A stretch of DNA of 64,000 bases from Triticum aestivum (Eukaryota > Streptophyta > Magnoliopsida > Poales > Poaceae): the NCBI RefSeq assembly GCF_018294505.1, contig NC_057809.1:505050506-505114505 (forward strand). Direction: 5' to 3'. The notes beneath the pieces are model-generated. The model was not told where the DNA came from. It worked only from the letters and a program-made list of their open reading frames with translations, and searched no databases. Each line of letters opens with the position of its first letter. Positions within the stretch are counted from its first letter, which is position 1. The position numbers and the translations under genes were made by a program. Shown piece by piece: positions 10,498 through 21,700 of the stretch.

Positions 10498-12200
10498 AAA
10501 AGTTTCAACCTGATAAGCTCGAACCCAAATCAGAGAAATGCCTCTTCATAGGATACCCAAAGGAAACTATTGGGCACACCTTCTATCACAGATCCGAAGG
10601 CAAGATATTCGTTGCTAAGAATGGATCCTTTCTAGAGAAGAAGTTTCTCTCGAAAGAAGTGATTGGGAGGAATGTAAAACTTGATGAGGTAATTGTACCT
10701 TCTCCCGAATTGGAAAGTAGTTCATCACAGAAACCAGTTCTAGTGATTCCTAAACTAATTAGTGAGGAAGTTAATGATGATGATCATGAAACTCCAGATC
10801 AAGTTACTACCGAACCTCATAGGTCAACCAGAATACGTTCCGCACCAGAGTGGTACGGTAATCCTGTTCTGGAGGTCATGTTACTTCACCATGACGAACC
10901 TACGAACTATGAGGAAGTGACGATGAGCCCAGATTCCGCGAAATGGCTTGAAGCCATGAAATCTGAGATGAGATCCATGTATTAGAACAAAGTATGGACT
11001 TTGATTGACTTGCCTGTTGATCGGTGAACCATTAAGAATAAATGGATTTTCAAGAGGAAGACGGACATTGATAGTACTGTTACTATCTACAAAGCTCGAA
11101 TTGTCACAAAAGGTTTTCGATAAGTTCAAGATGTTGACTACGATGAGATTTTCTCACTCGTAGCGATGCTTAAGTCTATCTGAATCATGTTAGCAATTGC
11201 CACATTTTATGAAATCTAGCAAATGGATGTCAAAACTGCATTCCTTAATGGATTTCTTAAAGAAGAGTTGTATATGATGCAACAAGAAGGTTTTGTCAAT
11301 CCTAAAGGTGCTAACAAAGTGTGCAAGCTCCGACGATCCATCTATGGACTGATGCAAGCATCTCGGAGTTGGAATATATACTTTGATAAAGTGATCAAAG
11401 CATATGGTTTTATACAGACTTGCAGTGAAGCCTATATTTACAAGAAAGTGATTGGGAGCACTACATCATTTGAATATATACTTTGATAAGTATGTGAATG
11501 ACATATTGTTGATCGGAAATAATGTAGAATTTTCTAGAAAGCATAAAGGAGTGTTTGAAAATAGTTTTTCAAAGAAAGACCTCGATGAAGCTACTTACAT
11601 ATTAAGAATCAAGATCTATAGAGATAGATCAAGACGCTTTATATATTTTCAATGAGTACATACCTTGACAAGATTTTGAACTAGTTCAAAATGGAAAAGT
11701 CAAATAAGGAGTTCTTGCCTATGTTGCAAGGTGTGAAGTTGAGTAAAGACACAAAACCCGACCATGGCAGAAAGTAGAAAGAGAATGAAAAGTCATTCCC
11801 CATGCCTCAGTCATAGGTTCTATAAAGTATGCTATGCTGTGTACCAGACCTGTTCTGTACCTCACCATAAGTTTGGTAAGAGGGTACAATAGTGATCCAA
11901 GAGTGGATCACTGGACAGCGGTCAAAATATCCTTAGTAGAATAAGGAAATGTTTCTCAGTTATGGAGGTGACAAAGAGTTCGTCGTAAAGAGTTATGTTG
12001 ATGCAAGCTTTGACACCGATCTGGATGACTCTAAGTCTCGATCTAGATACATATCAAAAGTGGGAGCAATTAGTTAGAGTAGCTCCATGCAAAGCATTGT
12101 AGACATAGAAAATTTGCAAAATACGCTCTGAATGTAGCAAACCCATTGACTAAATTTCTCTCACAAGCAAAACATGACCACTCTTTGGGTGTTAATCACA
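10494..12200 (+). pseudogene. Integrase tail, RT and RNase H of element C, degraded
   Basis: After the integrase tail, RT begins near 10990 with several stops. It includes KNKWIFKRK (about 11035), MDVKTAFLNGFL (11223 on) and KLRRSIYGLMQASRSWN. A frameshift near 11480 is followed by VNDILLIGNN, where the copia motif YVDD has lost a catalytic D (now N). RNase H traces appear at about 12000-12190 (SFDTDLDDSKS, later ANPLTKFLS in a shifted frame). The order gag-PR-IN-RT-RH confirms copia. Nothing here could be translated into active polymerase. Confidence 0.85.
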
Positions 12201-12334
12201 TAGAGATGTGAACTAGATTATTGACTCTAGTAAACCCTTTGGGTGTTAGTTACATGGAGATGTGAACTGATCACATAAAGATGTGAACTATTGGTGTTAA
12301 ATGACGGTGTGAACTAGATTATTGACTCTAGTGC

Positions 12335-12345
12335 AAGTGGGAGAC
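12335..12345 (+). other. Polypurine tract of element C
   Basis: AAGTGGGAGAC precedes the 3' LTR, as in BARE/Angela elements. Confidence 0.85.
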
Positions 12346-14091
12346 TAAAGAAAATATGCCCTAGAGGCAATAATAAAGTTGTTATTTATATTTCCATATA
12401 TCATGATAAATGTTTATTATTCATGCTAGAATTGTATTAACCGGAAACTTAGTACATGTGTGAATACATGGACAAACAGAATGTCACTAGTATGCCTCTA
12501 CTTGACTAGCTCGTTGAATCAATGATGGTTATGTTTCCTAACCATAGACATGAGTTGTCATTTGATTAACAAGATCACATCATTAGAGAATGATGTGATT
12601 GACTTGACCCAACCGTTAGCTTATCACGATGATCGTTTAGTTTGTTGCTATTGATTTCTCCATAACTTATACATGTTCCTATGACTATGACATCATGCAA
12701 CTCCCAAATGCCGGAGGAACACTTTGTGTGCTACCAAACATCACAACATAACTGGGTGATTATAAAGGTGCTCTACAGGTGTCTCTGATGGTGTTTGTTG
12801 AGTTGGCATAGATCGAGTTTAGGATTTGTCACTCCGATTGTCAGAGAGGTATCTTTGGGCCGTCTCGGTAATGCACATCACTATAAGCCTTGCAAGCAAT
12901 GTGACTAATGAGTTATTTATGGGGTGTTGCATTACAGAACGAGTAAACAGACTTGCTAATAACGATATTGAACTAGGTATGATGATACCGACGATCGAAT
13001 CTCGGGTAAGTAACATACCGATGACAAAGGGAACAACGTATGTTGTTATGCAGTTTGACCGATAAAGATCTTCGTAGAATATGTAGGAGCCAATACGAGC
13101 ATCTAGGTTCCGCTATTGGTTATTGACCAGAGATGAGTCTCGGACATGTCTACATAGTTCTCGAACCCGTAGGGTCCACACACTTAACGTTCGGTGACGA
13201 TTGGTATTATGAGTTTATGTGTTTTGATGTACCGAAGGTAGTTCGGAGTCCCGGATTTGATCACGAACATGATGAGGAATCTCGAAATGGGCAAGACATA
13301 AAGATTGATATATTGGACGGCTATATTCGGACACTTGAAATGTTCCGGGTGATTTCGAAGAAAATCGGAGTGCTGGAGGGTTACCAGACCCCCCCCCCCC
13401 CAGGGGAAAGTTGGGCCTTCATGGGCCATAGGGAAGAGGGGAGGAAGCCCACAAGGGGCAGCCGCGCCCCCTCCCTATAGGGAGTCCGAATTGGACTAGG
13501 GAGGGGGCGTGCCCCCCTTTCCTTCTCCTCTTCCTCTCCCTTCTTTCCCTCCCCTCCTCCTCCTAGTAGGACTAGGAAAGGAGGAATCCTACTCCTACTA
13601 GGAGGAGGATTCCTCCCCCCTTGGCGCGCCACTAGGGCCGGCCCGCCTCCCCCCTTGATCCTTTATATACGGGGGCAGGGGGAACCCTAGGACACACAAG
13701 TTGATTGTTTCCAGCCGTGTGCGGTGCCCCCCTCCTCCATATTCCACCTCGGTCATATCATAGCGGTGCTTAGGCGAAGCCCTGTTCCGGTAGCATCATT
13801 ATCACCGTCATCACACCGTCGTGCTGACGAAGCTCTCCCACGACAATCTGCTGGATCGCGAGTTCGTGGGATGTCACCGAGCTGAACATGTGTAGATCGC
13901 GGAGGTGCCGTACTTTCGGTACTAGGATCGATCGATCGTGAAGACGTACGACTAGATCAACCACGTTGTCATAACGCTTCCGCTTATGGTCTACGAGGGT
14001 ACATAGGCAATACTCCCCCTCTCGTTGCTATGCATCACCATGATCTTGCGTGTGCGTAGGATTTTTTTTTAAATTACTGCGTTCCCCAACA
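12346..14091 (+). repeat. 3' LTR of element C (1746 bp)
   Basis: This is the match of 5555-7295. The first two bases are TA rather than TG, one of several G-to-A differences. It ends CCCCAACA and is followed by GACCA. Confidence 0.95.
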
Positions 14092-14096
14092 GACCA
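14092..14096. repeat. Target-site duplication GACCA, right copy (element C)
   Basis: This is an exact copy of 5550-5554; B sequence resumes after it. Confidence 0.95.
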
Positions 14097-14106
14097 ATTC
14101 CTTTTG

Positions 14107-14319
14107 ACTCTCTAAATAGATCTTAGTGAAGCATGAGAGTTTAATTCTTTCTATAAAATACCATGCTCTAACAAATATAAGTGAAGCGAAAGAGCATTCT
14201 CCAAATAACGGTTTTCTATGTGAAGAGAAACATGCAATCCAAACTTCAAACGATATAAGTGAAGCACATGAAGCATTCTATAAAGCCGCACTCAAAAGAT
14301 ATAAGTGAAGTGCAATGAG
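14107..14319 (-). other. Stem-loop array in element B
   Basis: Three clear units and a weaker one (14107-14140, 14164-14196, 14243-14274, about 14291-14319) share the core ATAAGTGAAGC or a near variant on the plus strand, which is GCTTCACTTAT on the B sense strand. Each core is flanked by short complementary arms: ACTCTC/GAGAGT, TGCTCT/AGAGCA, CTTCA/TGAAG; the last unit keeps only CTC/GAG. Matching arrays are in F and G. Confidence 0.65.
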
Positions 14320-15279
14320 CTTTATATAAATCAACCATGGACTATGCCATACCAGCATGGTGCATAAAATAAAAATGAAAACTAAAAGCAAAAGATGCTC
14401 CAAGATTTGCACATATCACATGAACGAAATGAATCCAAAAACATACCGATACTTGTTGAAGAAAGATGTGATGCCTTCTGGGGCATCCCCAAGCTTAGAC
14501 GCTTGAGTCTCCTTGAATATTTACTTGGGGTTACTTGGGCATCCCCAAGCTTGATCTCTTTCCTCTCCTCCTCCTCATATCGAAACCTCCTCGATCTTTG
14601 ATGACTTCATCCACACAAAACTCAACAGAAAGTTTGGTAAGATCCGTTAGTATAATAAAGCAAATCACTACTCTAAGTACTGTTGCAAATCAATTCATAT
14701 TTTGTTTTTGCATTGTAGCTTCTGTAATATAAATTTTACATAGCTTATACTACCGATAAAAATCGATAGTTTCATCAAAACGAGCAAAACAATGCATCAA
14801 AAACAGAATCTATCTTAAACAGGACAGTTTGTAGTAATCTGAATACATTTCAAAAAGTTTCATCACCATTGGACGTTCCAGTAAAAATTTTGTAAAATCG
14901 AGCACTAGAGCCAAAGTTTATGTTTTGCACCGCACAAACCAACGAGCAATCTAAACATCCTAAAGGCAAATCTTGACACATTATTTTTATAATACAATGG
15001 AATTGTACAAGGGGATAATTATTTTTGTGAGAATCTTCATGAAAAATTCTACATTGTTTCCATGAGCATGAACACAAGTGTTCAAGATCGACCTTCACTT
15101 CTCCAATGCATAACTTCCAATCGCTTCTCTTTTGTGAAAACTTTTTTAAGTTCCCCTCTATATTTTTTTGTTTCTAAACTTTATAAAAGCACTCAACAGA
15201 AATAAATGACTCTCTAAAACTTCCGAGTTGTCTCCCTGGTAGCGCTTTCTTTAAATCCATTAAGCTAGGCATAAAGTGC
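14320..15279 (-). other. Non-coding region of element B
   Basis: This lies downstream of the B ORF. It contains two reverse copies of the AAGCTTGGGGATGCC box (near 14480 and 14540). Near 15223-15246 it holds a motif (sense: AGCGCTACCAGGGAG) that matches the box after the ORF of F (AGCGCTTGTTGGGAG, about 33020). No further gene is seen. Confidence 0.6.
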
Positions 15280-15485
15280 TCAAGTAATGAATCCACCTGG
15301 ATCCCAAGGTATATCAAAGCCAATTTTAATTAACAATGATTTGTCATTTAGTAATGAGCACAAAGCAACATATATAAAGCAATGTTGAAGTCTAACTCTC
15401 TTCCTATGCATCGACATGACATACAAGAACAATTCATGCACATCAAGTAAAGGCCAATACATAGCATAAGTTGTTTCTTGAAATT
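15280..15485 (-). pseudogene. Downstream ORF part of element B with MHRK motif
   Basis: An open stretch (15280-15462) reads MYWPLLDVHELFLYVMSMHRKRVRLQH and onward. The motif MHRKxVxL also occurs near the end of the F ORF (PMHRKWVGLK, about 32890). In F it is in frame with the rest of the acidic ORF, so here it is probably the frameshifted C-terminus of the B ORF. Function is unknown; it is hydrophobic around the motif. Confidence 0.55.
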
Positions 15486-16574
15486 TTATCGTGTTGGAAA
15501 CATAAAGAGCGGAGATGTAGTTCCTATCTCATAATAATTGCAAGTAGGAGCAGCAAGCACATGCATATTATATTCATCAAAATTATCATGTGAAATAGTA
15601 AAATGCAACCCATCAATATAATCCTTAATAAGTGCAAACTTCTCCGATATAGTGTAGTTTGGAGAATTCAAAAAGATAATATGACTATCATGCGTGGGTG
15701 CAATAGCAAAAATTTCATTCTTAACATAATGAAAAATAGCAAGTTTATCTCCATAAGCATAATTCATATTGGCATCTTAGCCACAAGCATAGCAAGCATA
15801 AAGTTCATCAAAAAGGGATATTTCAAATGAATCAATGGGATCATAGCAATTATCATGGCATTCATCCTTTGGTAAGAACGAAAGGGCAGTAAATAATATA
15901 TGAGTTGAAGAGTTACTCTCATTAGAAGGCGGACACGGGTAGCTAATCCGCTCTTCCTCCGTTTGTTCTTTGCTCTCCTCGTCATCTTTTTCATCCAATG
16001 AGCTCGCAGCTTCATCAATTTCTTCTTCCATAGACTCCTGCCAAATATTAGTCTCTTCTTGGACAGTGGAGGAGTCCTCAATATATGGTTTAACATAGGC
16101 ATTAGAAGCATAATTATCATAACAATATTTAAGTATAGCAAAATTTTCAGATTTGTAAAGAGTAGCATCATACTTTTCAATCAAAGAAGCAATTTCATAA
16201 GCACCCTTAAAAGCAACAAATTCTTCAATTTCTTCGATATCAAAGTAATCATACGCACCTTTGGCATAAGAAGATACGATTCCATCATCAATAAATTCAC
16301 ATTGGTAGGGAAGGTGTTTCTTAGGGTCTTCAGAACAACAAGTAACATCATATAATTCACATAAATTCCAAGCATAGCATTGCATAGTATTAATTTGATG
16401 TTGTAAAAGTTTCCCTTTTTCAGATAAACGATGTCGCACAAAACAAGCATGCTCATCTAATGATATTCCCTCAACTAAGCTAGCTGGGTTTTCAGCACGA
16501 GCACAAATGGATCGAAGATGATCCAAGTAGAAAGCTTCAGTAGTATGATATATTTTGGGTGGTTCTTCAACCAT
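15486..16574 (-). pseudogene. Acidic ORF of element B, one internal stop
   Basis: A frame of about 362 codons starts MVEEPPKIYHTTEAFYLDH at 16574 and is interrupted by a single stop at 15777-15779. The same frame continues to 15486. The protein has a Cys/His-containing first half (CCSEDPKKHLPYQCEF), a strongly acidic central stretch (EEEIDEAASSLDEKDDEESKE) and no RT, protease or integrase motif. It lies about 140 bases after the primer-binding site, the position of gag, but I see no zinc knuckle or capsid motif. It is the long ORF found in non-autonomous Athila-like elements of Triticeae. Its role is unknown to me. Its near-intact frame compared with other ORFs in the window suggests B was copied recently or that the frame was selected. 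Confidence 0.75.
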
Positions 16575-16714
16575 TGGTTTAGCAGGTACAACTTTTTTTT
16601 GGTATTTTGCGTTTCCTACCCATAACTAAAGATAGAAAACAAGAGCACAAAATAAAAATTACTTAGTGATAAAGCAGACCAGCACACACGAGAATATTCA
16701 CCCCACACTATTGC

Positions 16715-16732
16715 TCCCTGGCAACGGCGCCA
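16715..16732 (-). other. Primer-binding site of element B (tRNA-Asp type)
   Basis: On the minus strand it reads TGGCGCCGTTGCCAGGGA. This is complementary to the 3' end expected for plant tRNA-Asp (ending GGCAACGGCGCCA), the primer type of Athila elements. It lies 11 bases after the LTR end. Confidence 0.88.
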
Positions 16733-16743
16733 GAAAAAGGTCT

Positions 16744-18246
16744 TGATAACCCACAAGTATAGGGGATCATGTGTAGCCTTTTTCGATAAATAAGAGTGTC
16801 GAACCCAACAAGGAGCTAAAGGCAGAACAAATATTCCCTCAAGTTCTATCGACCACCGATACAACTCTACGCACACTTGACGTTTGTTTTATCGGAAACA
16901 AGTATGAAACTATTTTGTAGGTGTGATGCTAGAACTACTTTACAAGAATAAACTAGAAGTACTTTGCAAGATAATAAAAGTTAGGTGTTTAGTAAAATGG
17001 TTTTTGTCAACAAGAAAGTAATTTGTCCCTTGGCAATCGATAACAAGTACCGGTAATCATTCTTGCAACTTTATATGAGGGAGAGGCATGAGATAACATA
17101 CTTTCTCTACTTGGATCATATGCACTTACGATTGGAACTCTATCAAGCATCTGCAACTACTAAAGATCATTAAGGTCGTGAAACCCAACCATAACATTAA
17201 GTATCAAGTCCTCTTTACTCCCATACGCCATAACCCACCTACTCGGGTTTAAGTTTCTCTCACTCTCGCAACCCACCATAAGCAAATCATGAACATATTG
17301 CAACACCCTACAGCGGGGGGCCCTCATGTTTGCGTGAGAACGGAGGGCACCGTAGGACAACACCATAAATAAAATATACAATCATACCAACCAATATCAT
17401 GATTAACCCATAGGAGAAAACAGATCTATCCGAACATCATAGGATAACCATAGATCATTGGGAAATAATATATGGAGTTGAGCACCATGTTTAAGTAGAG
17501 ATTACAACGGGGATAAGAGGTGTTACACCTCTAAAAAGAGGGAGAGAGAGTTGGTGTTGGCGGTAGCAAGATTGTTGATGTAGATCGCTGTCCCGATCGT
17601 TGCCCTGGTGGCACTCCAGCGCCACCGAAAGCGAGTGGGAGAGAGCCCCTCTCCTTCTTCTTCTTCCTTGGCCCCCCCTAGATGGGAGGATAGTTCCCCC
17701 TTTGTTCCTTGGTCTCCATGGTGGCGGAGGGGCAGGAGCCCCTCTGAGATTGGATCTCCCTCTCTGTTCTCTTCTGTTTTGCGCTCCTCAGATCAGGCCC
17801 TTCACGGTTTCTTAAATTTCCGGAGATCCGTAACTCCGACTGCGATGAAATTTTTACATGATTTTTTGCATAAATTATCTTTCTTGTGCCAGAAGAAGGG
17901 CCCCAACCAACCTTCGAGGAGGGCACAAGACACCTGGGCGCGCCAGGGGGTGCCTAGCCTGCCTTGGTGGGTTGTGGGCTCTATGAGCCCCCGTTTGCGT
18001 TGATTCCACCTCCTAAAAACCACATATATTCCAAAATAATTCTCCTTCAATTTTTACCGTGTTTGGACTTCGTTTGATATGGATTTTCTGTGAAACAAAA
18101 ACATGCAACAAATAGGAACTGACATTAGGCACTGGATAAGTAAGTTAGTCCAAATAAAACATATAAAAAGTTGCCAAAAGTTTGTAAAAGTTGTATAATA
18201 TTGGCATGAAACAATGAAAAATTGTAGATACGACGGAGACGTATCA
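16744..18246 (-). repeat. 5' LTR of element B (about 1.5 kb)
   Basis: On the minus strand it runs TGATACGTCTCCGTCGTATC to CTTGTGGGTTATCA. The plus-strand reading frames near 17600-18003 lie within the LTR and are not genes. The right flank GCTAT (18247-18251) would be the target duplication; its partner is off-window. Confidence 0.88.
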
Positions 18247-18517
18247 GCTATAGAATGGTAATTGATTTTAGAAATTTAAACAAAGCAACTAGAAAAGATC
18301 ATTACCCTCTACCTTTTATTGATCAAATGCTAGAAAGATTATCTAAGCACACACACTTTTGCTTCCTTGATGGATACTCTAGTTTTTCACAAATACACAT
18401 TTCTCAACCTGATCAAGAAAATACCACTTTTACTTGTCCCTTTGGAACTTATGCTTATAGACGTATGCCTTTTGGTTTATGCAATGCACCTGCTACCTTT
18501 CAAACATGTATGGCTGC
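18247..18517 (+). pseudogene. RT N-terminal fragment of element D
   Basis: The open reading contains MVIDFRNLNKATRKDHYPLP, FCFLDGYSSFSQIHI, TTFTCPFGTYAYRRMPFGLC and NAPATFQTCM, which are RT motifs of Athila-type elements. It starts at the edge of B and ends at the junction near 18517, before the catalytic DD box. No stop lies within the fragment. Confidence 0.88.
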
Positions 18518-18554
18518 TGATACGTCTCCAATGTATGCCTTTTGTTTTATGCTT
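18518..18554. other. Scrambled junction: LTR tip plus locally copied filler
   Basis: The first part (18518-18536, TGATACGTCTCCAATGTAT) looks like the tip of an Athila-type LTR. It is followed by GCCTTTTGTTTTATGCTTATAG, whose two halves resemble D sequence just upstream (GCCTTTTGGTTTATGC at 18467-18482 and ATGCTTATAG at 18451-18460) in reversed order. This looks like filler DNA from end-joining repair. Confidence 0.6.
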
Positions 18555-18769
18555 ATAGAGTTAGTAAAATCCTTTAACCCGAGTAGGAGAGAGTTAAGAG
18601 TCCCAGAGTAAGGATCGAGGAGTAAAAGATCCTAATACCACCCAGATGGCGACATGGGCCCGTAAGGCACACAACCATGTTAGTAAAAGTTTTTGTAATG
18701 TCTAGACTCGACTTCGGCCAAGGAGTGTGGAAGGGGGATTCCTACATGCAGTCGGCTCTAATACCAACT
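18555..18769 (-). repeat. Second copy of E leader and primer-binding site, truncated
   Basis: About 215 bases match 28248-28461, the leader of E directly after its 5' LTR, including the site complementary to initiator tRNA-Met (minus strand TGGTATTAGAGCC; TGGTATCAGAGCC in the other copy). It lies outside the 3' LTR of E, where flanking host sequence is expected. Confidence 0.85.
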
Positions 18770-21700
18770 TGTGACGCCCCCGATTCAATCGTACACTAAT
18801 CATATACGCAAACGTGTACGATCAAGATCAGGGACTCACGAGAAGATATCACAACACAACTCTACAAATAAAATAAGTCATACAAGCATCATATTAGAAG
18901 CCAGGGCCACGAAGGCTCGAATACAAGAGCTCGATCATAGACGAGTCAGCGGAAGCAACAATATCTGAGAACAGACATAAGTTAAACAAGTTTGCCTTAA
19001 GAAGGCTAGCACAAACTGGGACACAGATCGAAAGAGGCGCAGGCCTCCTGCCTGGGATCCTCCTAGTCTACTCCTGGTCGTCGTCAGCGGGCTGCACGTA
19101 GTAGTAGGCACCTCCCGAGTAATAGTAGACGTCGTCGATGGTGGCGTCTGGCTCCTGGGCTCCAACGTCTGGTCGCAGCAATCGAGTATAGAAAAGGGGG
19201 GAAAAGAGGGAGCAAAGCAACCGTGAGTACTCATCCAAAGTACTCGCAAGCAAGGAGCTACACTACATATGTATGCATTGGTATCAAATGGAATAAGGGT
19301 ATCATATGTGGACTGAACTGTAGAAAGCCGGAATAAGAGGGGGATAACTAGTCATGTCGAAGACTACGCTTCAGGTAACCTCCATCTTGCAGCAGGATAT
19401 GGGAGTAGATGGTAAGTTTGCCAAGTAGCATCGTGTAGCATAATCCTAACAGATGATCCTCCCCTCGTCGCCCTGTGAGAGAGCGATCACCAGTTGTATT
19501 TGGCACTTGGAAGGGTGTGTTTTATTAAGTATCCGGTTCTAGTTGTCATAAGGTCAAGGTACAACTCCAAGTCGTCCTGTTACCGAAGATCACATCTATT
19601 CGAATAGATTAACTTCCCTGCAGGGGTGCACCACATAACCCAACACGCTCGATCCCATTTGGCCGGACACACTTTCCTAGGTCAGGCCCGGCCTCGGAAG
19701 ATCAACACGTCACAGCCCTACCTAGGCACAACAGAGAGGTCAGCACGCCGGTCTAAATCCTATGGCGCAGGGGTCTGAGCCCATCGCCCATTGCACACCT
19801 GCATGTTGCGTACGCGGCCGGTGAGCAGACCTAGCCTCCCTTATACAAGAGCAGGCGTTCCAGTCCAACCCGGCGCGCACCGCTTAGTTGCTGACATCAC
19901 AAAGGCTTCGACTGATACCACGACATCGAGTTCCCATAACTGTCCCCGCGTAGATGGTTAGTGCGTATAGGCCAGTAGCCACACTCAGATCAAATACCAA
20001 GATCTCGTTAAGTGTGTTATCTTGAAATAACCGCGAACGGCGACCAGGGCCAGGCCCACCTCTCTCCTAGGTGGTCTCAACCCGCCCTGTCGCTCTGCCA
20101 CAAAGTAACCGTCGGGGGCCTTCGGGAAGTCAGGCCCACCTCTACCGGGATGGAGCCACCTGCCGCTTCATCCCCCAACATCGGAATCACTCGCGGGTAC
20201 TCCTACGAGCCGACCTGACTTTAATCACCACAAGTATCATATATTATGTATATAAGTATATACCCGTGATCAACTCCCGAGTGATCACGTCCCGATAGTA
20301 TAGCATGGTAGACAGACAAGAATGTAGGGCCACTGATGGTAAACTAGCATCCTATACTAAGCATTAGGATTGCAGGTAAAGGTAACAACAGTAGTAGCAA
20401 GGACAGGCTATGCATCAGGATAGGATTAACGGAAAGCAGTAACATGCTACACTACTCTAATGCAAGCAGTATAGAGGAGAGTAGGCGATATCTGGTGATC
20501 AAGGAGGGGGGGGCTTACCTGGTTGCTCTAGCAAGAGAGAGGGGTCGTCAACACCGTAGTTGTATTGGGTAGCAGCGGCGTCGGTCTCGGTGTCTAGCGA
20601 GAGAAGAGGGGGGAGAAACAATAAATATAATGCAAACAAATGCATGACGATGCATGACATGACAAAGCGTAAAGCTAGGTGTGCCCTAACGCGGTACGAG
20701 GTGGTACCGGTGAAGGGGGGAAACATCCGGGAAATTATCCCCGGTGTTTCATGTTTTCGGACAAACGAACCGGAGGGGGAAAGTTGCGTGTTTGCTATTC
20801 TAGGAATGCATGGCGGACGAACAGGCTGCATATCCAGATTCGTCTCGTCGTTCTGAGCAACTTTCATGTACAAAGTTTTTTCATCCGAGCTATGGTTTAA
20901 ATATATGATTTTCTAAAGATTTTATTAATTTTTGGAATTTAATTAATTATTTAAATTAATTCAAAATTGTATTTATGATATCAGCATGATGTCATGCTGA
21001 CGTCAGCAGTCAACAGGGTTGACTGGTCAACCTGACCAGTGGGTCCCACTGCTCAGTGACACATTTTAATTAAACAATTTAATTAACCTAATTAGTATTA
21101 ATTAGGGGGTGGGCCCCGGTGTCATACTAATTAATCAGCTAATTAACTAACCAGGTTAATTAGATAACTAATGTTTAATTAGTTTAATTATTTGATTAGT
21201 TTAATTAATCAAAATTAATTAAGTTAATTAATTCTTTAATGAATTAATTAATTATTTTATTTTTATTTTTTCTTTTTTAAAAAAAAAATACGTTCTGTGG
21301 GCGGCACCACATGTCAAAGGCACGGAGGCCTTAGCAGGCACAGGGCGGTGCGGGTGCGGGCGTGAGCCCGACTGGGCACTGGGCAAGGCCAGCCGCGGGG
21401 TGGGGCTCGGCGTTTGGCGGAGCCGTGCAGCAGCGGGAGTGGCGGCGGGAGTAGGCACGGGCAACTGGGCGTAGGTGGGTGCGGCCAGGGCGCGGAGGAA
21501 GTGGAGCACGCGCAGGGGAGCAGAACTCCGGGCGCGGGCGCGGCAAGCGCGTCGAGGGGGAAGCAGGGGGCGGTGGCGCGCTGTAGAGGGAGCAAGCGGG
21601 CGGGGCATGCGGCGAGCGCGTGCACGCGAGGCGCACATGTGAGGTGCGATGGCGAGCCGCGGCGGGCGCGCGACGCGATTGTGGTGGTGCGGGGCCGCGG

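Larger units (their letters stand above)
5555..14091 (+). mobile_element. Element C: complete, degenerate BARE/Angela-like Ty1/copia retrotransposon
   Basis: The element is about 8.5 kb, with LTRs at 5555-7295 and 12346-14091, a primer-binding site at 7297, a polypurine tract at 12335, copia-order coding remains (gag, protease, integrase, RT, RNase H) and a perfect 5-bp TSD. The LTR tract ATATGCCCTAGAGGCAATAA is characteristic of the BARE/Angela group. I counted about 13 differences between the LTRs in the first 280 bases by eye, and there are many stops in pol, so this is an old, immobile copy. It lies inside B and in the opposite orientation to it. Confidence 0.95.
4465..18246 (-). mobile_element. 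Element B: Athila-like retrotransposon, minus strand, interrupted by C
   Basis: Read on the minus strand, the order is 5' LTR (16744-18246), primer-binding site (16715-16732), a long acidic ORF (15486-16574), non-coding sequence with a stem-loop array (14107-14319), the copia insertion C, then more non-coding sequence (5549 down to 4465). Joining the flanks of C at the GACCA duplication restores an uninterrupted sequence. The 3' LTR would lie left of A, outside the window. No protease, RT or integrase is seen in the visible part, so it resembles the non-autonomous Athila relatives of Triticeae (Sabrina/WHAM/Fatima type). I cannot decide between these names without a search. It stands in the RT of D. 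Confidence 0.82.

Noticed and set aside
14107..14319. CRISPR-like array of repeats
   Set aside because: The repeats are imperfect, unequally spaced and palindromic at the flanks. The context is a plant retrotransposon and no cas genes are present.
17608..18003. Plus-strand frame of 131 codons
   Set aside because: It lies within the B LTR and overlaps frames on the other strand.
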